This document shows positions 49,574-58,100 of a stretch of DNA of 64,000 bases, piece by piece. Position 1 is the stretch's first letter. Each line of letters opens with the position of its first letter. This DNA comes from Kribbella solani (lineage in GTDB: Bacteria; Actinomycetota; Actinomycetes; Propionibacteriales; Kribbellaceae): positions 496,001 to 560,000 of the forward strand of contig NZ_JACHNF010000001.1 in assembly GCF_014205295.1 (NCBI RefSeq). Reading direction: 5' to 3'. A model generated the notes under the pieces. That model saw only the letters and a list, made by a program, of their open reading frames with translations. It ran no database searches and was not told the DNA's origin. A program made the position numbers and the translations under genes.

Positions 49574-49663
49574 GAGGAGTTTGACAATTCCGTGACACAC
49601 GCGGGGCCGGTTTTGGCGCACCCGGGTCCAGGAGTACAACGGAATTGGCGAAGGGAGCCACGA

Positions 49664-50209
49664 ATGACGTACGACGTGGTGGTGCTCATCGAGCGGGAGA
49701 TGAGCGAGGGCGACGCGCGCCGCGTTGCCGCCCTGCACGCAAGGTACGAGGACGCCGTCGAGTACCACCTGCTGGTCTCCAGTCATCCGGAGATCGGGTT
49801 CGGTGGGCCGATGGCGTTGCTGGGTTCGACGTTCGCGGACGTTGCCGGGATGACCGGTTCGGCGACCGTGATCGGCTCGGCGACAGTTCCGTCGGCGCGG
49901 GTCATCCCGCCGGCACCGACCCGTACACCGGTGGCCACCCTCGCGGACCCGGCCGTCGATCTCGGCTCGGTGATCGAGCACAGCTCCCGCCGGCTCCGGG
50001 CCGCGAGCCGCGACCCGGTGCACGTGTCCATCACCCACGGCGAGGTGCTGCTGGCACTGATGCAGATGGTGAAGACGACCGGCAGCCACGAGGTGGTCGT
50101 GGTCGCCTGGCCCGAGACCGCGGCCAGCTTCCTGTGCTCCGACTGGAGCACCAAGGCCAGGAAGCTGCTGAAGGTCTCCCGAGTCCGGATCCTCGAGCAC
50201 GACACCTGA
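49664..50209 (+). CDS. hypothetical alpha/beta protein, universal-stress-like
   Basis: ATG 49664 follows AAGGGAG, giving 181 residues. Alternating strands and helices (MTYDVVVLIEREMSEGDARRVAALHARY; VEYHLLVSS; VHVSITHGEVLLALMQMVKT; EVVVVAWPETAASF) suggest a Rossmann/UspA-like layering, with a Ser/Ala/Pro-rich loop in the middle. No ATP-binding G-2x-G-9x-G motif is seen, so it is not a standard UspA. Stand-alone gene 90 bases after the RING-TerD gene. Function unknown. Confidence 0.65.
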   Translation: MTYDVVVLIEREMSEGDARRVAALHARYEDAVEYHLLVSSHPEIGFGGPMALLGSTFADVAGMTGSATVIGSATVPSARVIPPAPTRTPVATLADPAVDLGSVIEHSSRRLRAASRDPVHVSITHGEVLLALMQMVKTTGSHEVVVVAWPETAASFLCSDWSTKARKLLKVSRVRILEHDT

Positions 50210-50340
50210 GGACCCGTACCGGACGGCAGGAAGCAGTTTCGCCTCGGAGCGGGCGGGCTCCTGACGGCGAAGGCGCGCACCGCCAACCGCCTCCTGCCGC
50301 CCGGCACCGGCCCACCAAGCACCGGTCGACCACGCACCGG

Positions 50341-50420
50341 GTCCGCCACGCACCGGGTCCGCCACGCACCGGGTCCGCCACGCACCGGGTCCGCCACGCA
50401 CCTGGTCCGCCACGTACGAG
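50341..50420. repeat. 16-base tandem repeat, five copies
   Basis: The unit GTCCGCCACGCACCGG occurs three times exactly from 50341 and then in two diverging copies. Confidence 0.85.
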
Positions 50421-50671
50421 GCCAGCACGCACGGATCCGGCACCCACCGGTCCACGCAGTGGTCCAGCACTCGCTGGTTCACCACGCACCGGGCCAGCAA
50501 CACCGGTTCAGCGCCCAGCCTGTGCAGCACTCATCAGGGCGACACCGGCTGGGGGCGGCGTGCGCCTCGCGGCAGCCGCGGTGGAGCACTAGCGGAGGCA
50601 GCGCTCACCGGGCTCCATCCACTCGGAACACCGGCGCACGTACCCGCCGGAGCAGCACCAACCGCGCCGGC

Positions 50672-50759
50672 GCCTCCAACCGCCCGTGCCCCGGCCTCTA
50701 ACTGCCCGTGCCGCGGCCTCTAACTGCCCGTGCCCCGGCCTCCAACTGCCCGAGCCCGC
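50672..50759. repeat. 22-base tandem repeat, four copies
   Basis: Four head-to-tail copies of a 22-base unit starting GCCTCTAACTGCCCGTG, with a few substitutions per copy. Confidence 0.8.
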
Positions 50760-50872
50760 ACAGGCCCCAACCGTCCGCGAGCCGCGCCCGCGCGGACCCC
50801 GACCGCCTGCGTGCCGCGACCACCTGCGCGCCGACGGCACGCGTGCGCCCCGACCGCTTGCGTGCCGTTTCA

Positions 50873-50954
50873 GGCGTTCACCTCTCAGATGCACCCTTCG
50901 CGGCCCGCATGCGGTCGGTGAACAGGCATCGCGGGACGTTAACCTCTCAAATGG
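50873..50954 (+). repeat. 82-base dispersed element, copy A
   Basis: This is the plus-strand counterpart of 16150-16231, with identical block spacing, an identical GCCCGCATGC core and two outer GTT(C/A)ACC...CA(A/G)ATG words. No gene follows on the same strand, so it is unlikely to be a simple leader element at this site. Confidence 0.75.
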
Positions 50955-51219
50955 ACCTGGGGCGGCGTGCGTGGCGTGCGTGGCGTGCGCGGCGTGCTCG
51001 GTGAGCTGGACCAGTTCGCGTACGACGGCGAGTGCGCGTACGTTGCCGCGGAGCATCCAGCGGGCGGCACTCGTCGCGCCGCGCGTGGCGGGCCAGGGGT
51101 GTGGGCCGGGGGTGCGGGCCGGGGGTGCGGGCCGGGGGTGGCGAGCCGCGGGGCGGCGGCGGGTGCGGGCGGCACTCGTCGGGCGGGTGTGCGGCGGGTG
51201 GCGGGCGGTGTGTGGTGGG

Positions 51220-51978
51220 TCAGTCTTCGATCAGGGCCTGGAGGGTTTCCTGGTCGGCGTCGGGTACGTAACCGGCGTAGTAGTCGTACATGTTCTGCCG
51301 GGCGATGCGTGCGGCCGCGTGTCCGTTGCCGTCGCGGATCGCGTCGACGACCTCGGCGTGGTGATGCAGTGACTCGAGCATCAGCGCGCGGCTGTTCGGC
51401 GCGTGCGCGATCTTGTCCGAGATCAGGCCGAGTACGACGCCGCGGACGACCTCGTTGCAGGTTTGGATCAGCGTGTTCCGGCTGATCCGCGCGATCAGCT
51501 CGTGGAACGCGAGGTCGGCCAGGCTGAACGCGTCGAAGTCGACGTCGATCGCGTCTCGCATCGCGACCAGCGTGGCCTCCAGCTCGTCCAGCTGTTCCGG
51601 TGTACGCAGCCGGGACGCGACCTGGATCGCGGCACCGTCCATGATCATCCGGAAGCCGATCAGCTCGCTCAGCGTCAGCTCGTCGACGCGAGCCAGCCGG
51701 ACCAGTTGCCGGCGCAGCGCAACCTGGGAGAACGGCAGCACCTCCGGACCGTTCGGATCGCCGGCCCGGGAGCGGACCACGCCGTTGCTCTCCAGCACCC
51801 GCAGCGCCTCGCGGACCGTCGAGCGGCTGACGGCGAACTGGCTGACCAGTTCACGCTCGCTGGGGAGCCGCTGACCCGGCGTGAGTTCGCCCCGGGCGAG
51901 CTGATCCTCCACCTGTTCGACGATCCGCTGGTACGCGCGAATCGGCTGCACCGGCTCAAACCGCGGCGTCTTTGTCAT
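51220..51978 (-). CDS. GntR-family (FadR/FCD subfamily) regulator
   Basis: ATG 51978 follows GGAGTG, giving 252 residues; GTG 51987 is an alternative. The N-terminal winged helix is clear (IVEQVEDQLARGELTPGQRLPSERELVSQFAVSRSTVREALRVLESNG). The FCD effector domain follows, with the metal/ligand residues in DLAFHELIARIS and LHHHAEVVDAIRDGN. FCD regulators bind organic acids. It probably controls the divergent ABC-transporter operon; a perfect 15-base operator-like dyad lies upstream of its start. Confidence 0.93.
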   Translation of the reverse strand: MTKTPRFEPVQPIRAYQRIVEQVEDQLARGELTPGQRLPSERELVSQFAVSRSTVREALRVLESNGVVRSRAGDPNGPEVLPFSQVALRRQLVRLARVDELTLSELIGFRMIMDGAAIQVASRLRTPEQLDELEATLVAMRDAIDVDFDAFSLADLAFHELIARISRNTLIQTCNEVVRGVVLGLISDKIAHAPNSRALMLESLHHHAEVVDAIRDGNGHAAARIARQNMYDYYAGYVPDADQETLQALIED

Positions 51979-52067
51979 CCGGTGCACTCCAATCGTGTTG
52001 ACACACCCGATCGTCTTGACACGGCGGTGTGGTGCGACAAACCTAGTGCCCCACTGCTACCTAGTCC

Positions 52068-52082
52068 ACTGGTCAGACCAGT
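52068..52082. promoter_or_regulatory. probable GntR/FCD operator
   Basis: ACTGGTC-A-GACCAGT is a perfect 7-bp dyad matching the TGGTC-N-GACCA pattern of FadR/PdhR/LldR-type operators. It lies 90 bases upstream of the GntR start, in the divergent region shared with the ABC operon. Confidence 0.8.
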
Positions 52083-52222
52083 CACAGCTGAACGGCGAAC
52101 CCCGCCGCCCGGCGTGCCACCTCCACCCAGAGGAACCAGGTCGAAAGAATGCGGCGGTGACACGGGTGCCACAACAAACGGCAACGGCGCCGCGAGACGC
52201 GGCGTCCGCGCACAGCGAGGCA

Positions 52223-52362
52223 GTGGTGCAGCATCAACGGACGGTGGCGATGCAGACGTGGTGCAGCATCAACGGACGGTGGCGATGCAGACGTGGTGCA
52301 GCATCAACGGACGGTGGTGATGCAGACGTGGTGCAGTGTCGGCGGACGATGGCGATGCAGGT
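52223..52362. repeat. 35-base tandem repeat, four copies
   Basis: Copies start at 52223, 52258, 52293 and 52328 (opening GTGGTGCAGCATCAACGGAC). The first two are identical, the third differs at one base, and the fourth is diverged. Confidence 0.85.
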
Positions 52363-52650
52363 GTGGTGCAGGGACGGCGGTGAGGTAGTGGTGGTGCGGC
52401 GTTGGCGGTCGGCGGTGGTGGGTGGTTCGCAAGCAGGTGATGGTGGCGAGGCCTTGGTGCGGTGGCGATGCGTTGGCTGTGGACGGCGAACGGAAGCCGT
52501 GGGCGGCGGTGGCAGACGGGCGGTAGTTGTGCGGCGGTCGCAGATGGGCGGAAGTGGTGCGGCGGCGGACAGGCGGTGGTACTGCGGCGGTGGCGTGGCG
52601 GGCGGCGATAGTTGTGCGGTGGTAGTTGTGCGGCGGCGGTCGCAGACGGG

Positions 52651-52829
52651 CAGACGGAGTGCGCGGCGGTTGCGGACGGGCAGACGGAGTGCGCGGCGGT
52701 TGCGGACGGGCAGGCGTGGTGCGCGGCGGTTGCGGACGGGCAGGCGTGGTGCGGCGGCTGTGGCGGACGGGCAGATGTGGTGCGGCGGTGGTCGCGGACG
52801 GGCAGGCGTGGTGCGGCGGTGGATGGGCG
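52651..52829. repeat. ~30-base tandem repeat, about six copies
   Basis: Units begin AGACGGAGTGCGCGGCGG or AGGCGTGGTGCG at 52651, 52681, 52711, 52741, 52772 and 52803. Period is 30, then 31, bases, with drift toward the end. Confidence 0.8.
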
Positions 52830-53020
52830 GCTAGTACTGCGGTGGTGTCGTGGCGGCGGTGGTAGGTGTGCGGCGGTGGTAGGTGTGCGGTGGCGGGAGC
52901 TTGGTGGTGGTGCGGTGGAGGCGGTCCGGGTGCTGGATGCCTGGTGGTTGACGCGGTTGTGGTGATGGCGGTTGTTGTGGTGGTGGGTGTGGTGTTGGGC
53001 TAGGTAGTGGAGGAGTTGGC

Positions 53021-54529
53021 GTGAAGGTTTCTGTGCGGGTGGGTGTGGTTGCCGCGGCGGTGGTGTTTGCGTTGACTGCTTGTTCCGCCGGGTCCGGTGC
53101 GTCCTCCGGTGGGAGTTCGGCCGGTGGTGATCAGAAGTTGTCGATCGGTCTGGTCGCGGAGCCGGCGAGTTTGGACTTCACGACTACGGATGGTGCCGCG
53201 ATCCCGCAGGCGTTGCTCGGCAACGTGTACGAGACGCTGGTCAAGCAGGACGCCGACTCAGGCAAGATCGTCCCGTCGCTCGCCAAGTCGTGGACGGTGT
53301 CGCCGGACCGCAAGACGTACACCTTCGACCTGGTCGCGGACGCGAAGTTCACCAACGACAGACCGTTCACCGCCAACGACGCGGTCTTCAGCATCAACCG
53401 GGTGAAGACCGCATGGACAACCTCGCTGAAATCGGCGATGGACGTCGTCGCGACCGCGAAGGCTGTTTCCCCGACCCAGCTCCAGGTCACGCTCGCGAAA
53501 CCGAGCAACGACTGGCTGTTCCGGATGACCACCCGGATCGGCGCGATGTTCTCCGAGACCGGCGTGAGCGCGCTGGCGACAACGCCGGTCGGCACAGGCC
53601 CGTTCAAGTTCGAGAAGTGGAACCGAGGCGACTCGATCGTCCTGGACCGAAACGACGGCTATTGGGGTACGAAGCCGTTCTTCCAGCAGATCACCCTCAA
53701 GTACTTCAAGGATGCCACCGCGCTGAACAACGCGCTGCTCACCAGCACGATCAACGTGATCGGTACGGTCCAGGCGCCGGAGGCGCTGAGCCAGTTCACC
53801 AACAACGCGAAATACCAGGTGATCGAAGGCACCACCAACGGCGAGGTGCTGCTCTCCTTCAACAACGAGCGACCGGTGTTCAAGGACATCCGGACCCGGC
53901 AGGCGATCCGGATGGCGATCGACCACAAGGCCCTGCTGGACACGTGCTGGGCCGGTCGCGGCAAGCTGATCGGCAGCATGGTCCCGCCGACCGACCCCTG
54001 GTACGAGGATCTGACCGGCGTCGCTCCGTACGACCTGACCAAGGCGAAGTCCTTGCTGCAGGCATCGGGTGCGGCCGGGAAGACGCTCCGCCTCCGGCTG
54101 CCGACGTTGCCGTACGCAACCTCTTGCGGCCAGGTGGTGAAGAGCATGCTGGAGCAGGCCGGGCTGAAGGTGCAGATCGATCAGCTCGAGTTCCCGGCGG
54201 CCTGGCTGACCACGGTGTTCAAGAACGCCGACTACGACATGTCGATCATCGCGCACGTCGAGCCGCGCGATCTCGGTGCGGTGTTCAACGCCAAGTACTA
54301 CACCCGCTACGACGACCCGACGCTGCAGGCCGACCTGGCCGCGGCCGACGCGGGTGACGAGGCAGCGCAGATCGCCGACATGAAGAAGGCGGCCCGGCGG
54401 CTGTCGGAGCAGGCGGCGGGCGACTGGCTGTTCCTGCTGCCGAACCTGATGGTCGCCGACAAGGACGTCAAGGGCCTGCCACAGAACGCGATCACCGAGA
54501 ACTTCGATCTTTCCAAGCTCGCGCGATGA
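53021..54529 (+). CDS. ABC transporter substrate-binding lipoprotein, peptide/nickel family 5
   Basis: GTG 53021 follows AGGAG, giving 502 residues. A lipoprotein signal ends at LTAC (about residues 19-22), then a Ser/Gly linker. The body is an SBP_bac_5 (DppA/OppA-type) protein: LSIGLVAEPASLDFTTTDGAAIPQALLGNVYETLV, FTANDAVFSINRV, VGTGPFKFEKWNRGDSIVLDRNDGYWG. It captures a peptide-like or amide ligand outside the membrane. It is the first gene of an eight-gene operon: both permeases, both ATPases and three catabolic enzymes follow with overlaps or short gaps. Confidence 0.95.
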   Translation: MKVSVRVGVVAAAVVFALTACSAGSGASSGGSSAGGDQKLSIGLVAEPASLDFTTTDGAAIPQALLGNVYETLVKQDADSGKIVPSLAKSWTVSPDRKTYTFDLVADAKFTNDRPFTANDAVFSINRVKTAWTTSLKSAMDVVATAKAVSPTQLQVTLAKPSNDWLFRMTTRIGAMFSETGVSALATTPVGTGPFKFEKWNRGDSIVLDRNDGYWGTKPFFQQITLKYFKDATALNNALLTSTINVIGTVQAPEALSQFTNNAKYQVIEGTTNGEVLLSFNNERPVFKDIRTRQAIRMAIDHKALLDTCWAGRGKLIGSMVPPTDPWYEDLTGVAPYDLTKAKSLLQASGAAGKTLRLRLPTLPYATSCGQVVKSMLEQAGLKVQIDQLEFPAAWLTTVFKNADYDMSIIAHVEPRDLGAVFNAKYYTRYDDPTLQADLAAADAGDEAAQIADMKKAARRLSEQAAGDWLFLLPNLMVADKDVKGLPQNAITENFDLSKLAR

Positions 54530-55470
54530 TCGTCCGTCTGATCGAGCGCGCGGGAGTGTTCTTGGTCAGTCTCGCGATCAGTTCGGTGCTGGTGTTCGCG
54601 TTCATGGCGGTGCTGCCCGGCGATCCGGCGCGGGTCGCGCTCGGGGTGAACGCGTCCGATGAAGCAGTCGCCGAGCTCAGACGACAGTTCGGTCTGGACC
54701 GGTCGCTTCCGGTGCAGTACTTCGACTGGCTCGGCGGCCTGCTGCACGGCGATCTCGGCACCTCGTACGTGTCGAAGGCCGCGATCGGGCCGCAGGTGTT
54801 CGACCGGCTGCAGGTGACGTTGTGGCTGGTGGTGGCCGGCATGATCATCGCGCTCGTGGTCGCGGCCCCGGCCGGTACGATCATGGCCGCGCGCCACCGC
54901 AAGGTCTCCGGACTGGCACTGTCCGCGCTGTCCCAGGTCGGCGTCGCGGTGCCGGCGTTCCTGGCCGGCATCCTGCTGATCGTGGTGTTCGCGGTCAAAC
55001 TCGGCTGGCTGCCCGCGAACGGCTGGACCCCGCCCGCGCAAGACCCCGGGATGTTCCTCAAACAGCTGGTCCTGCCGGCGTTGTCGCTCGGTTTGGTGCA
55101 AGGCGCGGTACTCACCAGATACGTACGAAGCGCCGTGCTGGACGTGCTTCGCGAGGATTACCTGCGCACCGCCCGTGCCAAAGGCCTCCGCCCGTTCCAG
55201 GCGCTCTGGCGGCACGGACTGCGCAACGCCGCGGTCCCGGTGGTGACAGTGCTCGGCTTGCAGCTGGCCACGTTGCTGATCGGCGCCGTAGTCGTCGAAC
55301 GGGTCTTCGTCATCCCAGGCCTCGGCAGCCTGCTCCTGGACGGTGTTTCGAACCGCGACCTCCTCCTCGTACAGGACGTCGTCATGGTGCTCGTACTCGC
55401 CGTGCTCCTGGTCAACTTCGTCGTCGACGTGCTGTACGCGGCGCTCGATCCGCGACTGAGGACGTCATGA
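54526..55470 (+). CDS. ABC permease, DppB type
   Basis: A 314-residue permease overlapping the SBP stop by 4 bases. It has the family N-terminal helix and 'LPGDPARVALG' loop, six TM segments, and the EAA loop VLREDYLRTARAKGLRPFQALWRHGLRNA that contacts the ATPase. It forms half of the membrane channel for the ligand delivered by the upstream binding protein. Confidence 0.95.
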   Translation: MIVRLIERAGVFLVSLAISSVLVFAFMAVLPGDPARVALGVNASDEAVAELRRQFGLDRSLPVQYFDWLGGLLHGDLGTSYVSKAAIGPQVFDRLQVTLWLVVAGMIIALVVAAPAGTIMAARHRKVSGLALSALSQVGVAVPAFLAGILLIVVFAVKLGWLPANGWTPPAQDPGMFLKQLVLPALSLGLVQGAVLTRYVRSAVLDVLREDYLRTARAKGLRPFQALWRHGLRNAAVPVVTVLGLQLATLLIGAVVVERVFVIPGLGSLLLDGVSNRDLLLVQDVVMVLVLAVLLVNFVVDVLYAALDPRLRTS

Positions 55471-56288
55471 TGAGACGACTCAATCCAAGTCTGATCGCGG
55501 GTGGCGTGATCGTCGCGCTGATCGTGCTGATGGCGCTGCTGTCGTTCGTGTGGACGCCGTACGACGCGACGCTCGTGACGCCGTCGTCGCGCTTGCTGAA
55601 ACCGTCGTGGGAGCATTGGTTCGGCACCGACAAGTTCGGCCGCGATGTGCTCAGTCAGATCATGGTCGGTTCGCGTACGACGTTGTTCGTCGGCGTGGTC
55701 GCGGTAGGGGTCGCGGCGGTGATCGGCGTACCGCTCGGGATCGTGGCGGCGATGGTGCGGCGCTGGCCGGGCGAGGTGATCATGCGCGCCAACGATCTGC
55801 TGCTGGCGTTCCCGGCGTTGCTGTTGGCAATCATGTTCGGCGCGGTGTTCGGCGCCAGTACGCTGACCGCGATGGTTGCCATCGGCATCGCTTCGGTGCC
55901 GAGCTTCGCGCGGGTGATCAGAAGCGGTGCGCTGCAGGTGATGCGGACCGAGTACGTACTGGCGGCGCGCGCGGCCGGTCGGCGTCCTTGGCCGATCGCC
56001 GTCCGGCATGTGCTGCCGAATGTGACCAGCTTGATCACCGTCCAGGCGTCGGTGTCGTTCGCGATCGCGGTGCTCGCGGAGGCGGCGCTGTCGTTCCTCG
56101 GGTACGGCACGCCGCCGCCGACGCCGTCGTGGGGGCGGATGCTGCAGGAGAGCCAGGAGTTCCTGTTCAGCGCGCCGCGACTCGCGGTGGTGCCCGGAAT
56201 CGCGATCGCGATCGCGGTCCTCGGCTTCAACCTCCTCGGCGACGGCCTCCGCGACCGCTTCGACCCCAAACTGGAGGACCGCCGATGA
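55467..56288 (+). CDS. ABC permease, DppC type
   Basis: ATG 55467 overlaps the DppB-type stop by 4 bases, giving 273 residues. The DppC signature HWFGTDKFGRDVLSQIMVGSRTTL follows the first TM helix, and the EAA loop is VMRTEYVLAARAAGRRPWPIAVRHVLPN. It forms the other half of the channel. Confidence 0.95.
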   Translation: MMRRLNPSLIAGGVIVALIVLMALLSFVWTPYDATLVTPSSRLLKPSWEHWFGTDKFGRDVLSQIMVGSRTTLFVGVVAVGVAAVIGVPLGIVAAMVRRWPGEVIMRANDLLLAFPALLLAIMFGAVFGASTLTAMVAIGIASVPSFARVIRSGALQVMRTEYVLAARAAGRRPWPIAVRHVLPNVTSLITVQASVSFAIAVLAEAALSFLGYGTPPPTPSWGRMLQESQEFLFSAPRLAVVPGIAIAIAVLGFNLLGDGLRDRFDPKLEDRR

Positions 56289-57238
56289 GTGATGTGCTTG
56301 CGGTGCGGGGGTTGTCGGTTTCGGTTCGGGATACGGCTCTGGTGTCGGACGTCGACCTGACCGTCGGCGCGGGGGAGCGGGTCGGGCTGATCGGCGAGTC
56401 CGGCTCCGGCAAGTCCCTGACCGCGCTGAGCATCCTCGGCCTGTTGCCGGAGGACGTCCACGCCACCGGTTCCGTACGCCTCGAAGGTGTCGACCACGAG
56501 CTGATCGGCGCCGACGAGCGCCGGATGTCCCGCGTCCGCGGCCACGACATCGCGATGGTCTTCCAGGAGCCGATGACCGCGCTCAACCCGACGATGCGGG
56601 TCGGCGACCAGCTCGCCGAGTCGATGCTGATCCACAAGACGCGTACCAAACCCGCGGCGCGTACGGCCGCCGCCGACCTGATCGAACGCGTCCAGCTCCC
56701 GGCCGGAACCCTGCGCGCGTACCCGCATCAGCTATCTGGTGGCCAACGGCAACGAGTAGTACTGGCCCTTGCCTTGGCCAACGATCCCGCGCTGCTGATC
56801 TGCGACGAACCCACCACCGCCCTCGACGTGACGGTCCAGGCACTCGTCCTCGACCTGATCGTCCGCGGCGTGCTGGAACGGTCGTCGGCCCTGCTCTTCA
56901 TCACCCACGACCTGGCCGTCGTCGCCACGGTCTGCGAACGCGTACTGGTCATGTACGGCGGCCGGGTCGTCGAATCCGGCCCGGTCAGCGAGGTGTTCAC
57001 CCGCCCACGCCACCGGTACACCGAGGGTTTGCTCGCGGCCTCGGACCTGGAGACCAGATCGCGCCGCTTGACGACCATCCCCGGAAACGTACCGCCTGCC
57101 GGGCAGTTCCCGTCCGGGTGCGTGTTCCGGACCCGCTGCGCGTACGCGACCGCGGTGTGCGAGCAGACGCCACCCTGGTCCGGCGCCGAAACGGAAGGCT
57201 TCGCCTGCCACCACCCCGCGGGAGGCACGGATGCCTGA
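56285..57238 (+). CDS. ABC ATPase, DppD type
   Basis: ATG 56285 overlaps the permease stop by 4 bases, giving 317 residues. It contains Walker A GESGSGKS, a Q-loop (MVFQEPMTALNP), signature LSGGQRQR, Walker B LLICDEPTTALD and the switch His (ITHDL). The C-terminal oligopeptide-ABC domain carries the four-Cys-type region (PSGCVFRTRCAYA...CEQTPP...FACHHP) seen in DppD/OppD, often an iron-sulfur site. Confidence 0.95.
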   Translation: MSDVLAVRGLSVSVRDTALVSDVDLTVGAGERVGLIGESGSGKSLTALSILGLLPEDVHATGSVRLEGVDHELIGADERRMSRVRGHDIAMVFQEPMTALNPTMRVGDQLAESMLIHKTRTKPAARTAAADLIERVQLPAGTLRAYPHQLSGGQRQRVVLALALANDPALLICDEPTTALDVTVQALVLDLIVRGVLERSSALLFITHDLAVVATVCERVLVMYGGRVVESGPVSEVFTRPRHRYTEGLLAASDLETRSRRLTTIPGNVPPAGQFPSGCVFRTRCAYATAVCEQTPPWSGAETEGFACHHPAGGTDA

Positions 57239-58100
57239 TCACATCCCGACCACGCACGAGCCGGACACGCCGACCGCGATCCAGGTCGTCGATCTGGTCC
57301 GCGACTACCCGCGCCCGCGGACGTCCCTGCTCAAACCGGCACCCGTGGTCCACGCCCTCCGCGGCATCAACCTGGACATCAAACAGGGCGAGCGGTTCGG
57401 CATCGTCGGCGAATCCGGCTGCGGCAAGTCCACGCTGCTGAGAATCATCGCGGCACTGGACCGGGCCACCTCCGGTCAGGTAGTTGTCGAAGGCACCGAT
57501 ATCACCCGGTTGCCGGACCGGCGTCTGCGGTTCCTCCGCGAGAACCTCCAGCTCGTCTTCCAGGACCCGATGAGCTCGCTCGATCCACGGATGCGGGTCC
57601 GCGACATCATCGCCGAACCTCTTGTCGTACAAGGACATCCGGCGTCGGGGCAGCGCGTACGCGAACTGCTCGAAGCGGTCGGGTTGTCCACCGACGCCGG
57701 CGAGCGGTACCCGCATCAGTTCTCCGGCGGCCAGCGGCAGCGCATCTCGATCGCGCGGGCGCTTGCTCCGCGGCCGCGGATCCTGGTCGCGGACGAGCCG
57801 GTCAGCGCGCTCGACGTGTCGGTCCGCGCGCAGGTACTGAACCTGATCTCCGACCTGGTCGACGAGCTCGACCTGACGCTGGTGTTCGTTTCGCACGACC
57901 TGTCCGTGGTGAAGCACGTCTGCGATCGGGTCGCCGTGATGAACGCCGGCCAGATCGTCGAGACCGGCTACACCGGTGATGTGTACGCCGCGCCGCAGCA
58001 TCCGTACACGCAACGTCTTGTTTCCGCGATCCCGACGCTGCAGCGCGCGCTGTCCGGCGCGACCACGTCCGACCTGCTCACGAAGGGAGAACCCGCATGA
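57231..58100 (+). CDS. ABC ATPase, DppF type
   Basis: A 289-residue ATPase overlapping the DppD gene by 8 bases. Walker A is GESGCGKS, signature SGGQRQR, Walker B ILVADEPVSALD, switch VSHDLSVV. It pairs with the DppD-type ATPase. The C-terminus is shorter than in DppF and lacks the Cys cluster, which is normal for this partner. Confidence 0.94.
   Translation: MPDHIPTTHEPDTPTAIQVVDLVRDYPRPRTSLLKPAPVVHALRGINLDIKQGERFGIVGESGCGKSTLLRIIAALDRATSGQVVVEGTDITRLPDRRLRFLRENLQLVFQDPMSSLDPRMRVRDIIAEPLVVQGHPASGQRVRELLEAVGLSTDAGERYPHQFSGGQRQRISIARALAPRPRILVADEPVSALDVSVRAQVLNLISDLVDELDLTLVFVSHDLSVVKHVCDRVAVMNAGQIVETGYTGDVYAAPQHPYTQRLVSAIPTLQRALSGATTSDLLTKGEPA

Larger units (their letters stand above)
50210..51219. 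other. 1-kb gene-poor stretch with tandem and dispersed repeats
   Basis: This contains a 16-base tandem repeat (50341-50420), a 22-base tandem repeat (50672-50759), the plus-strand copy of the 82-base dispersed element (50873-50954), and short GTGCGTGGC repeats around 50966-51000. Open frames here consist of translated repeats and are rejected as genes. Confidence 0.65.
51979..53020. other. 1-kb gene-poor control region with tandem repeats and GT skew
   Basis: Between the GntR regulator and the ABC operon lie a GntR-type operator (52068-52082), a 35-base tandem repeat (52223-52362), a ~30-base tandem repeat (52651-52829) and a long plus-strand G/T-rich tract from about 52330 to the operon start. 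Open frames here are repeat translations (Cys/Gly/Trp-rich) and are not accepted as genes. Confidence 0.65.

Noticed and set aside
50210..51200. Several open frames rich in VRGGPGAWRTRC or similar repeats
   Set aside because: They are translations of tandem repeats, open on several frames at once, with no start signals or domains.
51220..51978. Prophage or integrative element boundaries around the accessory region
   Set aside because: No integrase, tRNA gene or att-like direct repeat was found; only a phage-type HTH and KTSC protein hint at mobility.
52612..52965. Cys/Gly-rich frame with repeated DGQTECAAVA units
   Set aside because: It arises from the 30-base minisatellite, has no ribosome site, and drifts out of register where the repeat period becomes 31.
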